Source: Chrysogorgia sp. JL179-B06
Lineage: Eukaryota > Cnidaria > Anthozoa > Scleralcyonacea > Chrysogorgiidae
Length of the DNA: 64,000 bases
Reading direction: 5' to 3'
Assembly (NCBI GenBank): GCA_035772405.1
Contig: JAYKKM010000438.1
Location: forward strand, 1,394,001-1,458,000
Position 1 is the stretch's first letter, and each line of letters starts with the position of its first letter. This document shows, in pieces, positions 25,887 to 35,865 of this stretch. Under the pieces are notes generated by a model, which worked only from the letters and a program-made list of their open reading frames with translations, was not told the DNA's origin and made no database searches. The position numbers and the translations under genes were made by a program.

Positions 25887-27435
25887 TTTTACTTTTAACT
25901 TTACATTAACTTTTAACATTACTTTAACATTTAAATTTGCTGTAACTTTATGTTGCTTTAACTTTAACTTTTAACTTTAACTTTTAACTTTACTGTAACT
26001 TTTAACTTTACTGTAACTTTTAACTTTACTTTAACTTTTAACTTTAACTTTGCGTTGACTTTTAACTTTAACTTTTAACTTTACTTTAACTTTGCTTTAA
26101 CTTTTAAACATTAACTTTGCGTTGACTTTTAACTTTACATTAACTTTTAACTTTACTTTAACATTTAACTTTGCTTTAACTTTTAACTTTACTTTAACTT
26201 TATGTTTACTCTAACTTTTAACTTTACTTTAACTTTATGTTCACTTTAACTTTAACTTTGCTTTAACTTTTAACTTTAACTTTGCGTTGACTTTTAACTT
26301 TACTTTAACTTTTAACTTTAACTTTTAACTTTAACTTTACTTTAACTTTGCTTTAACTTTTAACTTTTAAATCTACTTTAACTTCGCATGCAGCGGGTCA
26401 CAATTTCGGCTATATGGCGATTTGAGGGGTGAATTGTGAGGGAGAGGTATTCTGACTTTTAACTTTACATTAACTTTTAACTTTACTTTAACATTTAACT
26501 TTGCTTTAACTTTTAACTTTACTTTAACTTTTAACTTTACTTGAATTTAACTTTACTTTAATTTTTAAATTTAACTTTAATTTTTAAATTTAACTTTAAT
26601 TTAACTTTACTTTAACTTTTAACTTTGCTGTAACTTTATGTTGCTTTAACTTTAACTTTTAACTTTAACTTTTAACTTTACTGTAACTTTTAACTTTACT
26701 GTAACTTTTTACTTTAACTTTTAACTTTAACTTTGCGTTGACTTTTAACTTTAACTTTTAACTTTACTTTAACTTTGCTTTAACTTTTAAACATTAACTT
26801 TGCGTTGACTTTTAACTTTACATTAACTTTTAACTTTACTTTAACATTTAACTTTGCTTTAACTTTTAACTTTACTTTAACTTTTAACTTTACTTTAACT
26901 TTTAACTTTACTTGAATTTAACTTTACTTTAATTTTTAAATTTAACTTTAATTTTTAAATTTAACTTTAATTTAACTTTACTTTAACTTTTAACTTTGCT
27001 GTAACTTTATGTTGCTTTAACTTTAACTTTTAACTTTAACTTTTAACTTTACTGTAACTTTTAACTTTACTGTAACTTTTAACTTTACTTTAACTTTTAA
27101 CTTTAACTTTGCGTTGACTTTTAACTTTAACTTTTAACTTTACTTTAACTTTGCTTTAACTTTTAAACATTAACTTTGCGTTGACTTTTAACTTTACATT
27201 AACTTTTAACTTTACTTTAACATTTAACTTTGCTTTAACTTTTAACTTTACTTTAACTTTATGTTTACTCTAACTTTTAACTTTACTTTAACTTTATGTT
27301 CACTTTAACTTTAACTTTGCTTTAACTTTTAACTTTAACTTTGCGTTGACTTTTAACTTTTAACTTTACTTTAACTTTTAACTTTTAACTTTAACTTTAC
27401 TTTAACTTTGCTTTAACTTTTAACTTTTAAATCTA
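25870..27435. repeat. Expanded TTTAAC-type array in the element spacer
   Basis: About 1.55 kb of degenerate (TTTAAC/TTTTAAC)n with longer-period variants such as TTTGCGTTGAC, TTTATGTTGC and TTTAAACATTAAC. A unique 70-bp block beginning CTTCGCATGCAGCGGGTCAC occurs at about 26384-26455 and 27434-27512, showing a duplication of about 1.05 kb. It probably grew from a LINE 3' tail. Confidence 0.85.
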
Positions 27436-27695
27436 CTTTAACTTCGCATGCAGCGGGTCACAATTTCGGCTATATGGCGATTTGAGGGGTGAATTGTGAG
27501 GGAGAGGTATTCATGGAGGTGAGCGGGGATAGTGGGTATATTTCTCAAACGGGCCACAGGGCCGCGAAAAAGGCCCTCCGGGCCATTTGGTGTGTTTTGT
27601 GGGGCATATGGGGCGATTAACAGTTCTGTAACCGTAGAGTAAATACAGCGTCGTTCCATTCGAGTACTGATTCTCTTCAGCGTAACATCACCGCA

Positions 27696-28142
27696 ATGAA
27701 GTGTCTTCGTGGAAAACCCGCTTCTACATCAACAACGAAGAATGGCACATTTTGGTTCTGTGACGGAGAAAATAAAGAATGGAGACGGGCAATGAACCTT
27801 CGACTTTATATACGAGATCATCAACTTGTGGAGAACCGAAAAGACGACGATTTAAACACGCAATTACTTCGGGCACACACAATCCTAAAACTAAAGGCAA
27901 GAAAAACACTGCAGAAAATGGTTACAAAAGCTAAAGAAGAAACGATACAGCCTTGGAATCCTAATGAGAAACGCAGTTCCTATCATAACGACAAGATATC
28001 ATATTGGTTAACCAGCTACGCCAATATGCAGCGAGAGAAAAAAAGAAGGAAAAGCGAATTAATGTTTGACAGAGAAGCCGATGATTTTGTAGCGTTATTA
28101 TTCGAACAGTCGAGGGACTTGCTATATGGAATTAGGGACTAA
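27696..28142 (+). CDS. 148-codon protein with GRF-like N-terminus, right arm
   Basis: Mirror copy of 24517-24963 with the same predicted protein over all 148 residues. The ATG at 27696 follows an A-rich/C-rich context (CATCACCGCA) and the frame ends at TAA 28140-28142. AATAAA follows at 28205-28210. It diverges from the inner edge of the arm and converges on the minus-strand Bcl-2-like array. Function unknown; a GRF-like nucleic-acid-binding N-terminus is possible but incomplete. The long K/R/E-rich helical remainder would suit a DNA- or RNA-associated accessory protein (inference). Confidence 0.55.
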   Translation: MKCLRGKPASTSTTKNGTFWFCDGENKEWRRAMNLRLYIRDHQLVENRKDDDLNTQLLRAHTILKLKARKTLQKMVTKAKEETIQPWNPNEKRSSYHNDKISYWLTSYANMQREKKRRKSELMFDREADDFVALLFEQSRDLLYGIRD

Positions 28143-28354
28143 ACATTCTTACCATGCATATTAATTTTAGTGACTGCTGTAACAACACGTAATGTGTATT
28201 AGGGAATAAAATGAAATTAAAATGTATTTTCATCACTCGCCTGACAATTATAGATTGCCTTTCTTCCGAGGGTAGTTGGTGAAAGTCCGACAAATGGTTT
28301 GCTAATCTCAATAAGCATTAGCATAACAACGCTGTAACGCAATGCCGTTTAAAT

Positions 28355-30969
28355 TTATATTTTTTCCAAGTCAATATGTGTGAGATCTTGAACAGTTCTT
28401 CGCACTGTTTCCCGAAGTGTTTCTTCATCATAGGAATTGTGTACACTAAAGCGAGATAAGCCATAATACGGCAAAACATTATTAGGGTTCATCTCTTTGT
28501 ATAGATGTGGCGAAAACACACTAGGTTCAGTCGAACGCGGAGACAGACATATAGGTGCAGTCGAAGACTTAAGCAATCGCACAACTCCTGATGAGAGTCA
28601 AGGAGTCGGAATTGGAATCGGTGATATTCCAAATATAATTAAATTTAGAGTTATGAACGTGGAATAGGGTTAGGAGTCTACACGGGATGTGAGGCGTTCT
28701 TAACGCTAATTACTTTCGTTCGCAACACTGAGAACCGCCTAGCTTTGGCTTCTCGAATGGTCTGATTCAGCCAAATAAAGCTTAGCAACCACGTTAAAGT
28801 TCTCAGTATTTCGATTGCATCCAGAAAAGCAATATTGATAAAGTTTTATTTCGCTTGCAGGCAAATGAATGCTTTGAAGAGGTTAGAGTTAGGAGTCTAC
28901 GAGGGAATACTTAATTAGTGTTAAGAACGCCTCACATCGAAGTCATGGATGATAAATATCCCTAATTATCCCATATTGACTAATGCCGGTTTACCCATAA
29001 ATATCCTAGTGTGTACCCTCAAAACAATTAAATATTCCCAAGACATGCAAATATTTGTGAGTTGCACCACTAATGCCTCTTAACGACCCACGGGCTATTG
29101 TCCAAGTGAGCACTCAACCATCGCTTCGTTTGACAATTCAAAATTCGTTCTTTCGTCAAGAGAATCCCTTAGGTTATACGTTAAAGTCGCTAGGTTTCAT
29201 TTCATCATAAACGCGTTAAAGATTTAATCCATCTATTTGGACACTTATACCGTTGAACAATCTTTGATGTCCCTCTACACAGGTTTTTAGGTACACAATA
29301 ACTTTGAAAATGAACTGAGTCAGCCAAATTTAAAGCTCGATCATATAAACCCTCCATAAATTTTAGTTCTCTCTGTATAGAGGACGCAAAAATAGCTGAT
29401 TAGTTCTTTTACGGTTTTCGATTTTGTCCATTCGTGTCCGAGATATCTGTCTTTAAACATTGCCAAAAAGCCCTATTTTGAATTCCCCGCTAGAAATTTC
29501 CTCAAATGCTATATTATACGCAAATAGGTGAATATCGCAAATAGTCAAAATGGGGCTCTTACTTCGTGTATTACATAATTGAAATCTTTTGTTCAAAAGT
29601 AGGGTTAGTATTCCTTTATTTCAGGGCTAGGACTAGAGTTTTTATTTGGGTTATGGTTATGGTTAGGGTTTTTGTTCTTGTACAGGGACTTTATTAGTTT
29701 CGAACGTTATTTGTTCAAATCAATCATTTATAATCACTATTCTTACGGACTTACAAATCTTCATGCCTACATTTCGAAGAAAACTTTCGAACCTTTCACG
29801 AGGACAAGAGATGGGAGCGTGATGACCGTATAAACTCCCTCCTACGAACGGGCCAAAAGGCCTTATCGGGCCTAATACAATACCATGGGGGGTCCCAAAG
29901 CTTGTAAAGGTGAAAGGCGAAAAATACTAATTAGTTTCTGTTAGGTATGCCCCGTTAAAGTAAACGTTGAAAAACATGTATACGTATGTAACTGATATAA
30001 ATATTTTTTAACTCTATATTTGTGTCACGTATTAATAAGGTTTTGTATATCTCCATAAGTGCCCTTGTAAACACATGCTTTCAGGCGAAATATGCAAATA
30101 TCGGCCGTAGGATAGTTGGCCTAGCAACGCTTTGAAAGCAATGCCAACAGTTGTTCACACTGCTTCCCAAAGTGTTTCTTCGACACAGGAATCGCTTAAT
30201 CGATAAACGAAGGTTCGATAAGTGATAATTCCCCCGAAATTATTACTCGGTAAGTTATTTCTGCCAATTTGAACGCTTATGCTATCAAACATGCATGTAA
30301 TCCTTTAATTACACTTAATGGCTCCCACGCTTTTATCTATAAGATCTGGTGGACAAATTTATTCAAGCTGCTAGAGGTAGTCCGCTTTATATCCTCGTTC
30401 TAACTCCTCGCTCCGTCGTTCTCTATGAAGTAAAGCCGTTCAACCAATTTAAAACTCTTAGATATAATACTTCTTCTGCCAGGAAACCTTATTTTGTAAT
30501 TCCTGATCATTTTGCGAATGGTTTCTTCAATACTTTACGCCAAAACTAACTATGTCGATGCGTTTGAGATCTTGAACAGTTCTTCACACTGTTTCCCGAA
30601 GGGTTTCTTCCCCCATTGGAATCCCGTACACTAACGCGAGAATATTAGCGATAATTCGGCCAATCTTAACCTTAACAACGTGAATATACATCATGACAAC
30701 GGCGTCATAAAATAGCCGAGTCATCCAGTTTAACCAAGACGATTAACTTTATATTTTTTCAATATGTTTGAGATCTTGAACAGTTCTTCGAACTGTTTCC
30801 CGAAGTGTTTCTTCATCATAGGAATTGTGTACACTAAAACGAGATAAGCCATAATACGGCCAAAATTATTAGGGTTCATCTCTTTGTATAGATGCGGTGA
30901 AAACACAGGTTCATTCGAACGAAGACATATAGGTTCAAACGAACGCTTAGGTAATCGCACGACTCCCAA
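28355..30969 (-). pseudogene. Right-arm array of decayed Bcl-2-like copies
   Basis: Mirror image of left-arm copies 2 to 6. The best-preserved pieces are at 30969-30730 (NPNNFGRIMAYLVLVY), about 30690-30540, about 30270-30120, about 29290-29160 and 28582-28355. The lesions are largely shared with the left arm, so most decay preceded the inverted duplication or was spread by gene conversion. Confidence 0.5.
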
Positions 30970-31040
30970 TGAGAGTCAAGGAGTCGAAATTACTTCCGTC
31001 CCTCACATGTGCTACGCGTTCGTCACGCTAACAATACTAA

Positions 31041-31499
31041 TTACTTTTTGTACGCAACGCTCTTGGCTCGGATGAAAAACGCGCGAAGAAGAGGGAGATG
31101 TCTTTGCACACGGAAATATGAAAATACTGCCTTTAGAAACAGTTTCGCTAGCATTACTTTCATGCCACAATTTCCAAGCGATTTACGTTCATATTCCTTG
31201 ATGTCTATCAGTTTGAAATCTTCGATCGTTCTTCTTACGGCTTCTCGGACTATTTCTACATCGCAGGAATCGCATAACCGGTATACGAATGTAAGATAGG
31301 CGATAACTCGGCCAAAATTATCCACATTCATTTCTTCGTAAACAAGATGAAAAGATTCTGGATTAAGTTGAACGCTAAAACATTCGTACAAGTCTCTGTG
31401 TTCATTAAGACATGCATTGATATGGAACGATAGCGTATCTTTATCGATGTTTACGTTATTTCTCCTCAATTCGTCCCAAATAATATCCCCATTGTACAT
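31041..31499 (-). CDS. Bcl-2-like (BH1-containing) protein, intact, 152 aa
   Basis: The only uninterrupted member of the arm gene family. Around residues 62-80 it has FHLVYEEM followed by NVDNFGRVIAYLTF. This matches the shape of the Bcl-2 BH1 region (F-x2-V-x2-EM ... N-W/F-GR-hydrophobic2-A-x2-x-F), with F replacing the usual W. The N-terminal 55 residues are acidic and helical. The C-terminal part (VREAVRRTIEDF, then a basic stretch) lacks an obvious BH2 GGW and a clear membrane anchor. Bcl-2 proteins control mitochondrial apoptosis, and viral homologues occur in several dsDNA virus families; an anti-apoptotic role here is inference. It is the outermost gene of the arm, and six or more relatives lie inward. 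A chance resemblance in a short helical protein cannot be excluded. Confidence 0.5.
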   Translation of the reverse strand: MYNGDIIWDELRRNNVNIDKDTLSFHINACLNEHRDLYECFSVQLNPESFHLVYEEMNVDNFGRVIAYLTFVYRLCDSCDVEIVREAVRRTIEDFKLIDIKEYERKSLGNCGMKVMLAKLFLKAVFSYFRVQRHLPLLRAFFIRAKSVAYKK

Positions 31500-31785
31500 G
31501 CGCTGCTTTCGGGATGCCTACTGTTCCACAATGAGTCTGACCACATGGATAGATATCAAGTGTATAAATACGAAGCTATCGTATATAAAACTTTAAACAA
31601 GACCCTTGACGTTAATAATGATATAATATATTTAATGATACGGTATCCTACCTAATTAAATATACCACCATAAGGACGGCATCCTGCCTCATTAAATATA
31701 CCACCATAAGGACGGCATCCTGCCTAATTATATATGCCATCCTACCTCATTAAATATACCACCATATGGGGGGGGGTTATCTACT

Positions 31786-32064
31786 CACATTTAAACAGTT
31801 TGATCGATTCAATAAAACATGTAAACATAGATTTGATCGAGTCGGAACAACCTGTTTCGAAATCGCTCATCTTTTACTTTTAGTGTAGGTCTACCGCTAT
31901 CGGTGTCTGCGATTGTAAGTAGTGTGAGCATGTTTATTATTAATATACTTGCCAGCCACATTCCTTATCAATCTTATCACAAATTTGCTAGAGTCTTGAA
32001 GTTGATCAATGGCAATGGCGACCAAAGAAGCGTGGATGAATATAAGGTCAGCGCTCGTTTTCAT
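31786..32064. other. Unassigned right flank of the giant element
   Basis: Unique sequence. A minus-strand ATG frame (31837-31781) runs into the element boundary but is only about 18 codons and unrecognised. Confidence 0.4.
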
Positions 32065-32128
32065 CACTGAAACAGTCATGACGTCATGAGAATAAACACT
32101 GAAACAGTCATGACGTCATGAGAATAAA
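32065..32128 (+). repeat. Two 32-bp direct repeats carrying CRE palindromes
   Basis: Two adjacent copies (32065-32096, 32097-32128) of a unit beginning CACTGAAACAGTCATGACGT. Each holds the palindrome CATGACGTCATG (32077-32088 and 32109-32120), whose core TGACGTCA is the consensus ATF/CREB site. Function is inferred only from motif identity. Confidence 0.7.
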
Positions 32129-33050
32129 GAAAACGAAATAAGATCACGTCAGTTTGATAGATGGGAATTAGTTGCATTTTGTTGACCAGAAAAATAAAAA
32201 TAAAAATAATAAAAATAAAAATAATACAGAAGTGCAGCCCGTTTTAAGACTTGGTGCTACCCCACAGGGGGTAGCCCAAGTAATTATTTTTAAAAGTTGG
32301 TTTGGTGTCATACAATCGACGAGGAAATGGAACAAGGCTCGAATAACAATATTTTAGAAAAAATGGATTTTAACTAGCTACGATTATGGCCGAACGTGGA
32401 CACTAATTTATAAATATTTCGAATTCACTGGTTTCCCTTCCCGGCCCCTTTCAATGTTGTAATGTTGTTCCTATTTGTCCATAATATATAAGGACCTGCA
32501 TTCAACTACATCCTACATACGTATTCAACATTGAATAGGCGTGTCGGGGAGAACTTATGACGTATCCTGATATATACAAATAGAATAAAATTAAGGAAAA
32601 CATGAAACATGTCCCTGATACGTTATGAAAAACGAGTATTACAAACTGGCAATGTTCAACACGTGTCTCACGTCATACCAACATATGAAAACTTTAACTC
32701 GCCGTATGCACTTCAGTCATGAATGGCGTACATATATTCATATAAAACTTTTTAAAATTGGTTTGGTACGAATAACATCATTTTAAATTTTCGTGCGGCA
32801 AAACTTATTTTAGCTCTATAACTGGCTTACTTGGTCATGGAACTATATCTTCCAGATACGTCCTGAAATGCGAACCCAATTGAACATTGTAAATGTTGTA
32901 AATGATATAGATCTTTAGCTTGATATATTCGCTAAAATGTCTATGAAGTGAAAAATGCCTATGATCTCATATTTTCCAATAAAATCAAATTTGATCATCT
33001 AAATAACAAATTTCAAAAAAATGAAATAAATGCTGTACGATCAATCAGTA
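32129..33050. other. Unassigned intronic sequence
   Basis: AT-rich, with an AAAATAAAAATAAT run near 32190-32225 and a small hairpin GCTACCCC/GGGGTAGC near 32257-32276. No gene seen. Confidence 0.5.
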
Positions 33051-33270
33051 CGAGCACAATCACAAATTTCACACAACGTTTCACAATCAACTTCGTGTCG
33101 TACCAGACCCAGCTGATGCCATCGGTGTCGCTTCATTCACTGTTTCATCAAGCACAGTCGAACTTAATCCCAAATTTTATATGTTGTTTCACAATCGACT
33201 TCATATCGTATCAAACCCAGCTGGTGCTATCGGTGTCGCTTCAACGACTGTTTCAAAACATTAGACTTCG
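33051..33270 (+). repeat. Polinton left TIR
   Basis: Two diverged tandem units of about 110-120 bp, each with a CAGCTG[AG]TGC[CT]ATCGGTGTCGC-like core. They match the right TIR in reverse complement, starting at CGAGCACAATCAC (33051). Confidence 0.85.
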
Positions 33271-33319
33271 CGGCAAAGTTTGATGGATCCATCATGAAAT
33301 GTTCCTGTCGCATTATGTT

Positions 33320-33672
33320 ATGCAAATAAAAACGTTGAAAACCAAAATTACCACGCGTGGTAAAATAGCCACCGTTGGTATGCAGGTATGCAAATCAGTC
33401 CGTCGCCACTTCTAATTGACATAACACATTGCCACCTGTTATGCAAATAGAGTGTCTTACGCGTCAGACACTTTTCCATGAGAAACAAAAGTGTCTCACG
33501 CGTAATAAAGAGCCACGAGAAACAACGAAACCGTTGAAATGAGAACACGGGAACAACGTGTTATGCAAATAAAGTGTCTTACGCATCAGACACTTTTCCA
33601 TGAGAAATCGAACCAAAAGTGCCATCTGTTATGCAAATAGAGTGTCTGACGCGTAGGACACTTCCATGAGAA
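33320..33672 (+). promoter_or_regulatory. Octamer and GTGTC-ACGCGT-GACAC repeat cluster
   Basis: Five perfect ATGCAAAT octamers, all on the plus strand, at 33320, 33388, 33441, 33563 and 33631. Three of them (33441, 33563, 33631) are followed within 4 bp by a GTGTCTTACGCGTCAGACAC-type palindrome centred on ACGCGT or a one-base variant. A CCACGCGTGG palindrome lies at 33351-33360. ATGCAAAT is the POU/Oct binding site and ACGCGT is an MCB-type element. The position, between the TIR and the 3' end of the polymerase, suggests a promoter or replication-origin region of the element (inference). Confidence 0.6.
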
Positions 33673-33791
33673 ATCGAAACAACAAATCGTTCAAGCTTTT
33701 AACATCCCTCGTTGTGTTTCTTTTAAAGTAATAATCACACACCCGACAATAAACCCAAGAAAGGTATGTATGGTTTGAGTCCACTCGTTTG

Positions 33792-34170
33792 TTAACTATT
33801 TTGTGGGATACTCTTGTGGCCATACGCATAAGACTCAACACCGTCTTCCAAAAGATAACGTTTGTCGTCGAAGCAGGAAAGCGACACCTAATTGTTTATT
33901 TCGTAACTCCCGAGCTCATGTCTGACGCTTCTGATGCTTTTCATTGTGTGGCGCAACTGCTCTTGTTCAAGCAACACTTTTTTGTAATCTTCATGCTTAA
34001 TCACATTCTTAATAATGTTTTTTCTAACTCCCTTAGTGGTCTTCCCACCCCCGCCAGACTCTTTCAAATAACTATACATTACATCTTACTGCGTAATCCA
34101 ATGAACTCAACAATTGGCGTCCCTGCACACTCGTCTTTCATTTTCCCAATCACTTTCTTATTCTCTTACG
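33792..34170 (-). pseudogene. Polinton DNA polymerase B, C-terminal fragment
   Basis: Reads NKKVIGKMKDE and IVEFIGLRSKMYSYL, then a K-rich linker with HEDYKKVLL, then SLSCFDDKRYLLEDG and YAYGH before a stop at 33794-33792. This is the C-terminal tail pattern of the protein-primed family-B polymerase of Polintons. An in-frame TAG (33887-33885) lies within it. The catalytic palm and exonuclease are absent. The missing upstream part is separated by the MITE at 34229-34931 and by deletion. Confidence 0.75.
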
Positions 34171-34228
34171 TGACGTACAACAATCGCGATGTCACGTTTA
34201 TTAACAATGATGAAGGTTTTGCTGTTAA

Positions 34229-34931
34229 GGTAGCAAGATCCCTCTTCATACATTTTTAATACCATACAATATAACAATTAACCCTTACAACCATTTGATA
34301 GAACATATGACAAATAATATTTCCACATAAAAAGTTTGCATAAATTATGCTAATTAGCTGACGAAATGGCCGCCGATTGGTCAAAATCGGGATATACTTC
34401 AAACAAATTTGCCATTTTCCAAACACTATTTCTCCCTCATTTTATTATTTATTTATATACATTTTATTACTCCCATATATTTCAATAAAATTTTCACCAT
34501 AGCCTCCTAACAGGAATATCTAGGGAATGGTGGTAGGAATTTTGAATCTGATTCATACTTATTGAATTATCTGACATAATTAATATAATTTACACTGTAC
34601 AGTAGGTGGCGGAAATTGAAAAAAAAAGAAAAAGCATGTCAGAAAATAGCTGAAAGTTTATATTGAAAATGCTACAACCAGAATATGCCTTAGTATATAA
34701 GCTATAAACTCAGAAACTTTCAGGACCTTATCTCTAAAACTGCCTGAGAAATCTTGTTTGAAGTATATCCCGATTTTGACCAATCGGCGGCCATTTCGTC
34801 AGCTAATTAGCATAATTTATGCAAACTTTTTGTGTGGAAATATTATTTGTCATATGTTCTATCAAATGGTTGTAAGCGTTAATTGTTATATTGTATGGTA
34901 TTAAAAATGTATTCAGAGGGATCTTGCTACC
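34229..34931. mobile_element. piggyBac-type MITE with TTAA duplication
   Basis: 703 bp with about 200-bp inverted arms. Termini GGTAGCAAGATCCCTC are flanked by TTAA on both sides (34225-34228 and 34932-34935), the piggyBac superfamily signature. No transposase. Inserted inside the Polinton. Confidence 0.85.
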
Positions 34932-35163
34932 TTAAAGTAAGCAGTTTTGTACGTCGTCAAATCGTGTTCTAACGCTTTCTCGAAAGTGACTTTAACTGTT
35001 TCACTACCTTCATCCCATGGGTTTCTCGCAATTCACGTTTCAAAAGATCACTATCTGCGGTTCTACTTAGACTCAATTGGCTAATGTCGGTGTCGTGCAC
35101 TACTTCCATTGCGTAAGACCTTGTGTACCATTTCAACGCTCTGTCTAACAACCTGATTGACCA

Positions 35164-35310
35164 CTACACCCCGTTGTCTGATTCCACGTCAATTGTGGGT
35201 TGTCGTTCCTCCTGACTATGAATAACATCACTTCTAACGAGACGTTTGTACACCCGTCCACCAACTTTGACTCGTCTTTTTGTTAATGGATTTTCCACGG
35301 TACTATTCAT
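35164..35310 (-). CDS. 48-aa Polinton fragment with NP-x-T-x-R motif
   Basis: Frame from ATG 35310 to TAG 35164. It contains ENPLTKRRVKVGGRVYKRLV, which fits the short 'NPxTxRxIxxGGxxYxxL' motif of the two-cysteine adaptor type found in proteins of large eukaryotic DNA viruses and Polintons. The flanking cysteines are missing. Downstream sequence on the same strand continues in shifted frames (VKVTFEKALEHDL) to the MITE, so this is probably the N-terminus of a broken virion-associated gene. Confidence 0.45.
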   Translation of the reverse strand: MNSTVENPLTKRRVKVGGRVYKRLVRSDVIHSQEERQPTIDVESDNGV

Positions 35311-35484
35311 GGCTTCTATACTTAAACCGTAGATATCTTGCTAAACCACTCACTGTAATACTCATCGCTGGTGTCGCACCATCCCAACTTTGGATACACT
35401 ACTCCGAACAGATTATCGTCAAACTTTTGCTTCGCCTTTCCGTTTTTAAGGTCTGACACCACCTCAAGCATCTCGAATCGTCTT

Positions 35485-35727
35485 CTATGACACAACCTTA
35501 TATGATATATAGTATCCGTATCTGCTGACGTTTTTACCCTTTATCAACCCACATGATTCTAACACATTAACGACTTTCATGAAGTCTTCTTTTATCAGCT
35601 CTATTTGCTCACACTTCACAATGGCACGTAGTTTCCTCCCCATCCACCAAGACCGCTTGTGAACACTTTTTGATCGCATCACTTTCGCGTCACTATAACT
35701 CACAATTTGGACACACATACCCACCAC
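35485..35727 (-). CDS. Hypothetical basic protein in Polinton
   Basis: Open frame of up to 80 codons, with a first ATG at about codon 4. It overlaps the 3' end of the zinc-ribbon frame by 35 bp in a different phase. It is rich in K/R with a segment KCEQIELIKEDFMKVVNVLE likely to be helical. It could be the displaced C-terminal part of the neighbouring gene after a frameshift. Not recognised. Confidence 0.3.
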   Translation of the reverse strand: MVGMCVQIVSYSDAKVMRSKSVHKRSWWMGRKLRAIVKCEQIELIKEDFMKVVNVLESCGLIKGKNVSRYGYYISYKVVS

Positions 35728-35863
35728 ACTTAGTCCTCACTTTCTTTTTCTTACAATCCCTACAATAATAAAGCTCGAAGGTACCCCCACATTTAACTCG
35801 ATCACGGTTCGCAATTTCGTCAATTGTGTAGCCATAACTCATTAGTCTCATAAGTTCGTCCAT
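35693..35863 (-). CDS. 56-aa zinc-ribbon-like protein in Polinton
   Basis: ATG at 35863-35861, stop TAG at 35695-35693. The C-terminal half has two metal-binding knuckles, YYCRDC and YVCPNC, plus K-C-G-G turns (VKCGG, TKCGG), a compact zinc-ribbon pattern. The N-terminus MDELMRLMSYGYTIDEIA is a short helix-turn segment. Similar zinc ribbons occur in viral transcription factors, but no specific function can be assigned. It lies directly downstream of the membrane/coiled-coil gene on the same strand. Confidence 0.45.
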   Translation of the reverse strand: MDELMRLMSYGYTIDEIANRDRVKCGGTFELYYCRDCKKKKVRTKCGGYVCPNCEL

Positions 35864-35865
35864 CG

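Larger units (their letters stand above)
20314..31785. mobile_element. Giant inverted-repeat element (11.5 kb)
   Basis: Termini are AGTAGATAACC on the left and its exact reverse complement on the right. The adjoining 6-bp sequences are CATATT (20308-20313) and CACATT (31786-31791), a near-perfect candidate target duplication. The arms are 20314-25138 and 27521-31785, nearly identical by eye; the length difference is explained by two tandem duplications and a small indel. Each arm carries a tandem family of decayed small genes and one intact 148-codon gene. The 2.4 kb spacer contains LINE 3' ends and an expanded TTTAAC-type array, and no integrase, polymerase or capsid gene is visible. A 6-bp duplication and AG-starting termini are typical of Polinton-type integration, but the TIRs do not match the Polinton at 33051-40450. 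An inverted segmental duplication is the main alternative. Confidence 0.8.
27521..31785 (-). repeat. Right arm of the giant inverted repeat
   Basis: Inverted partner of 20314-25138. This arm keeps the less rearranged version: single copies of the sequences duplicated on the left, and an uninterrupted 152-codon frame for the outermost Bcl-2-like gene. Confidence 0.95.

Noticed and set aside
33789..34259. 156-codon plus-strand frame
   Set aside because: Antisense shadow of the Polinton polymerase fragment and the MITE edge.
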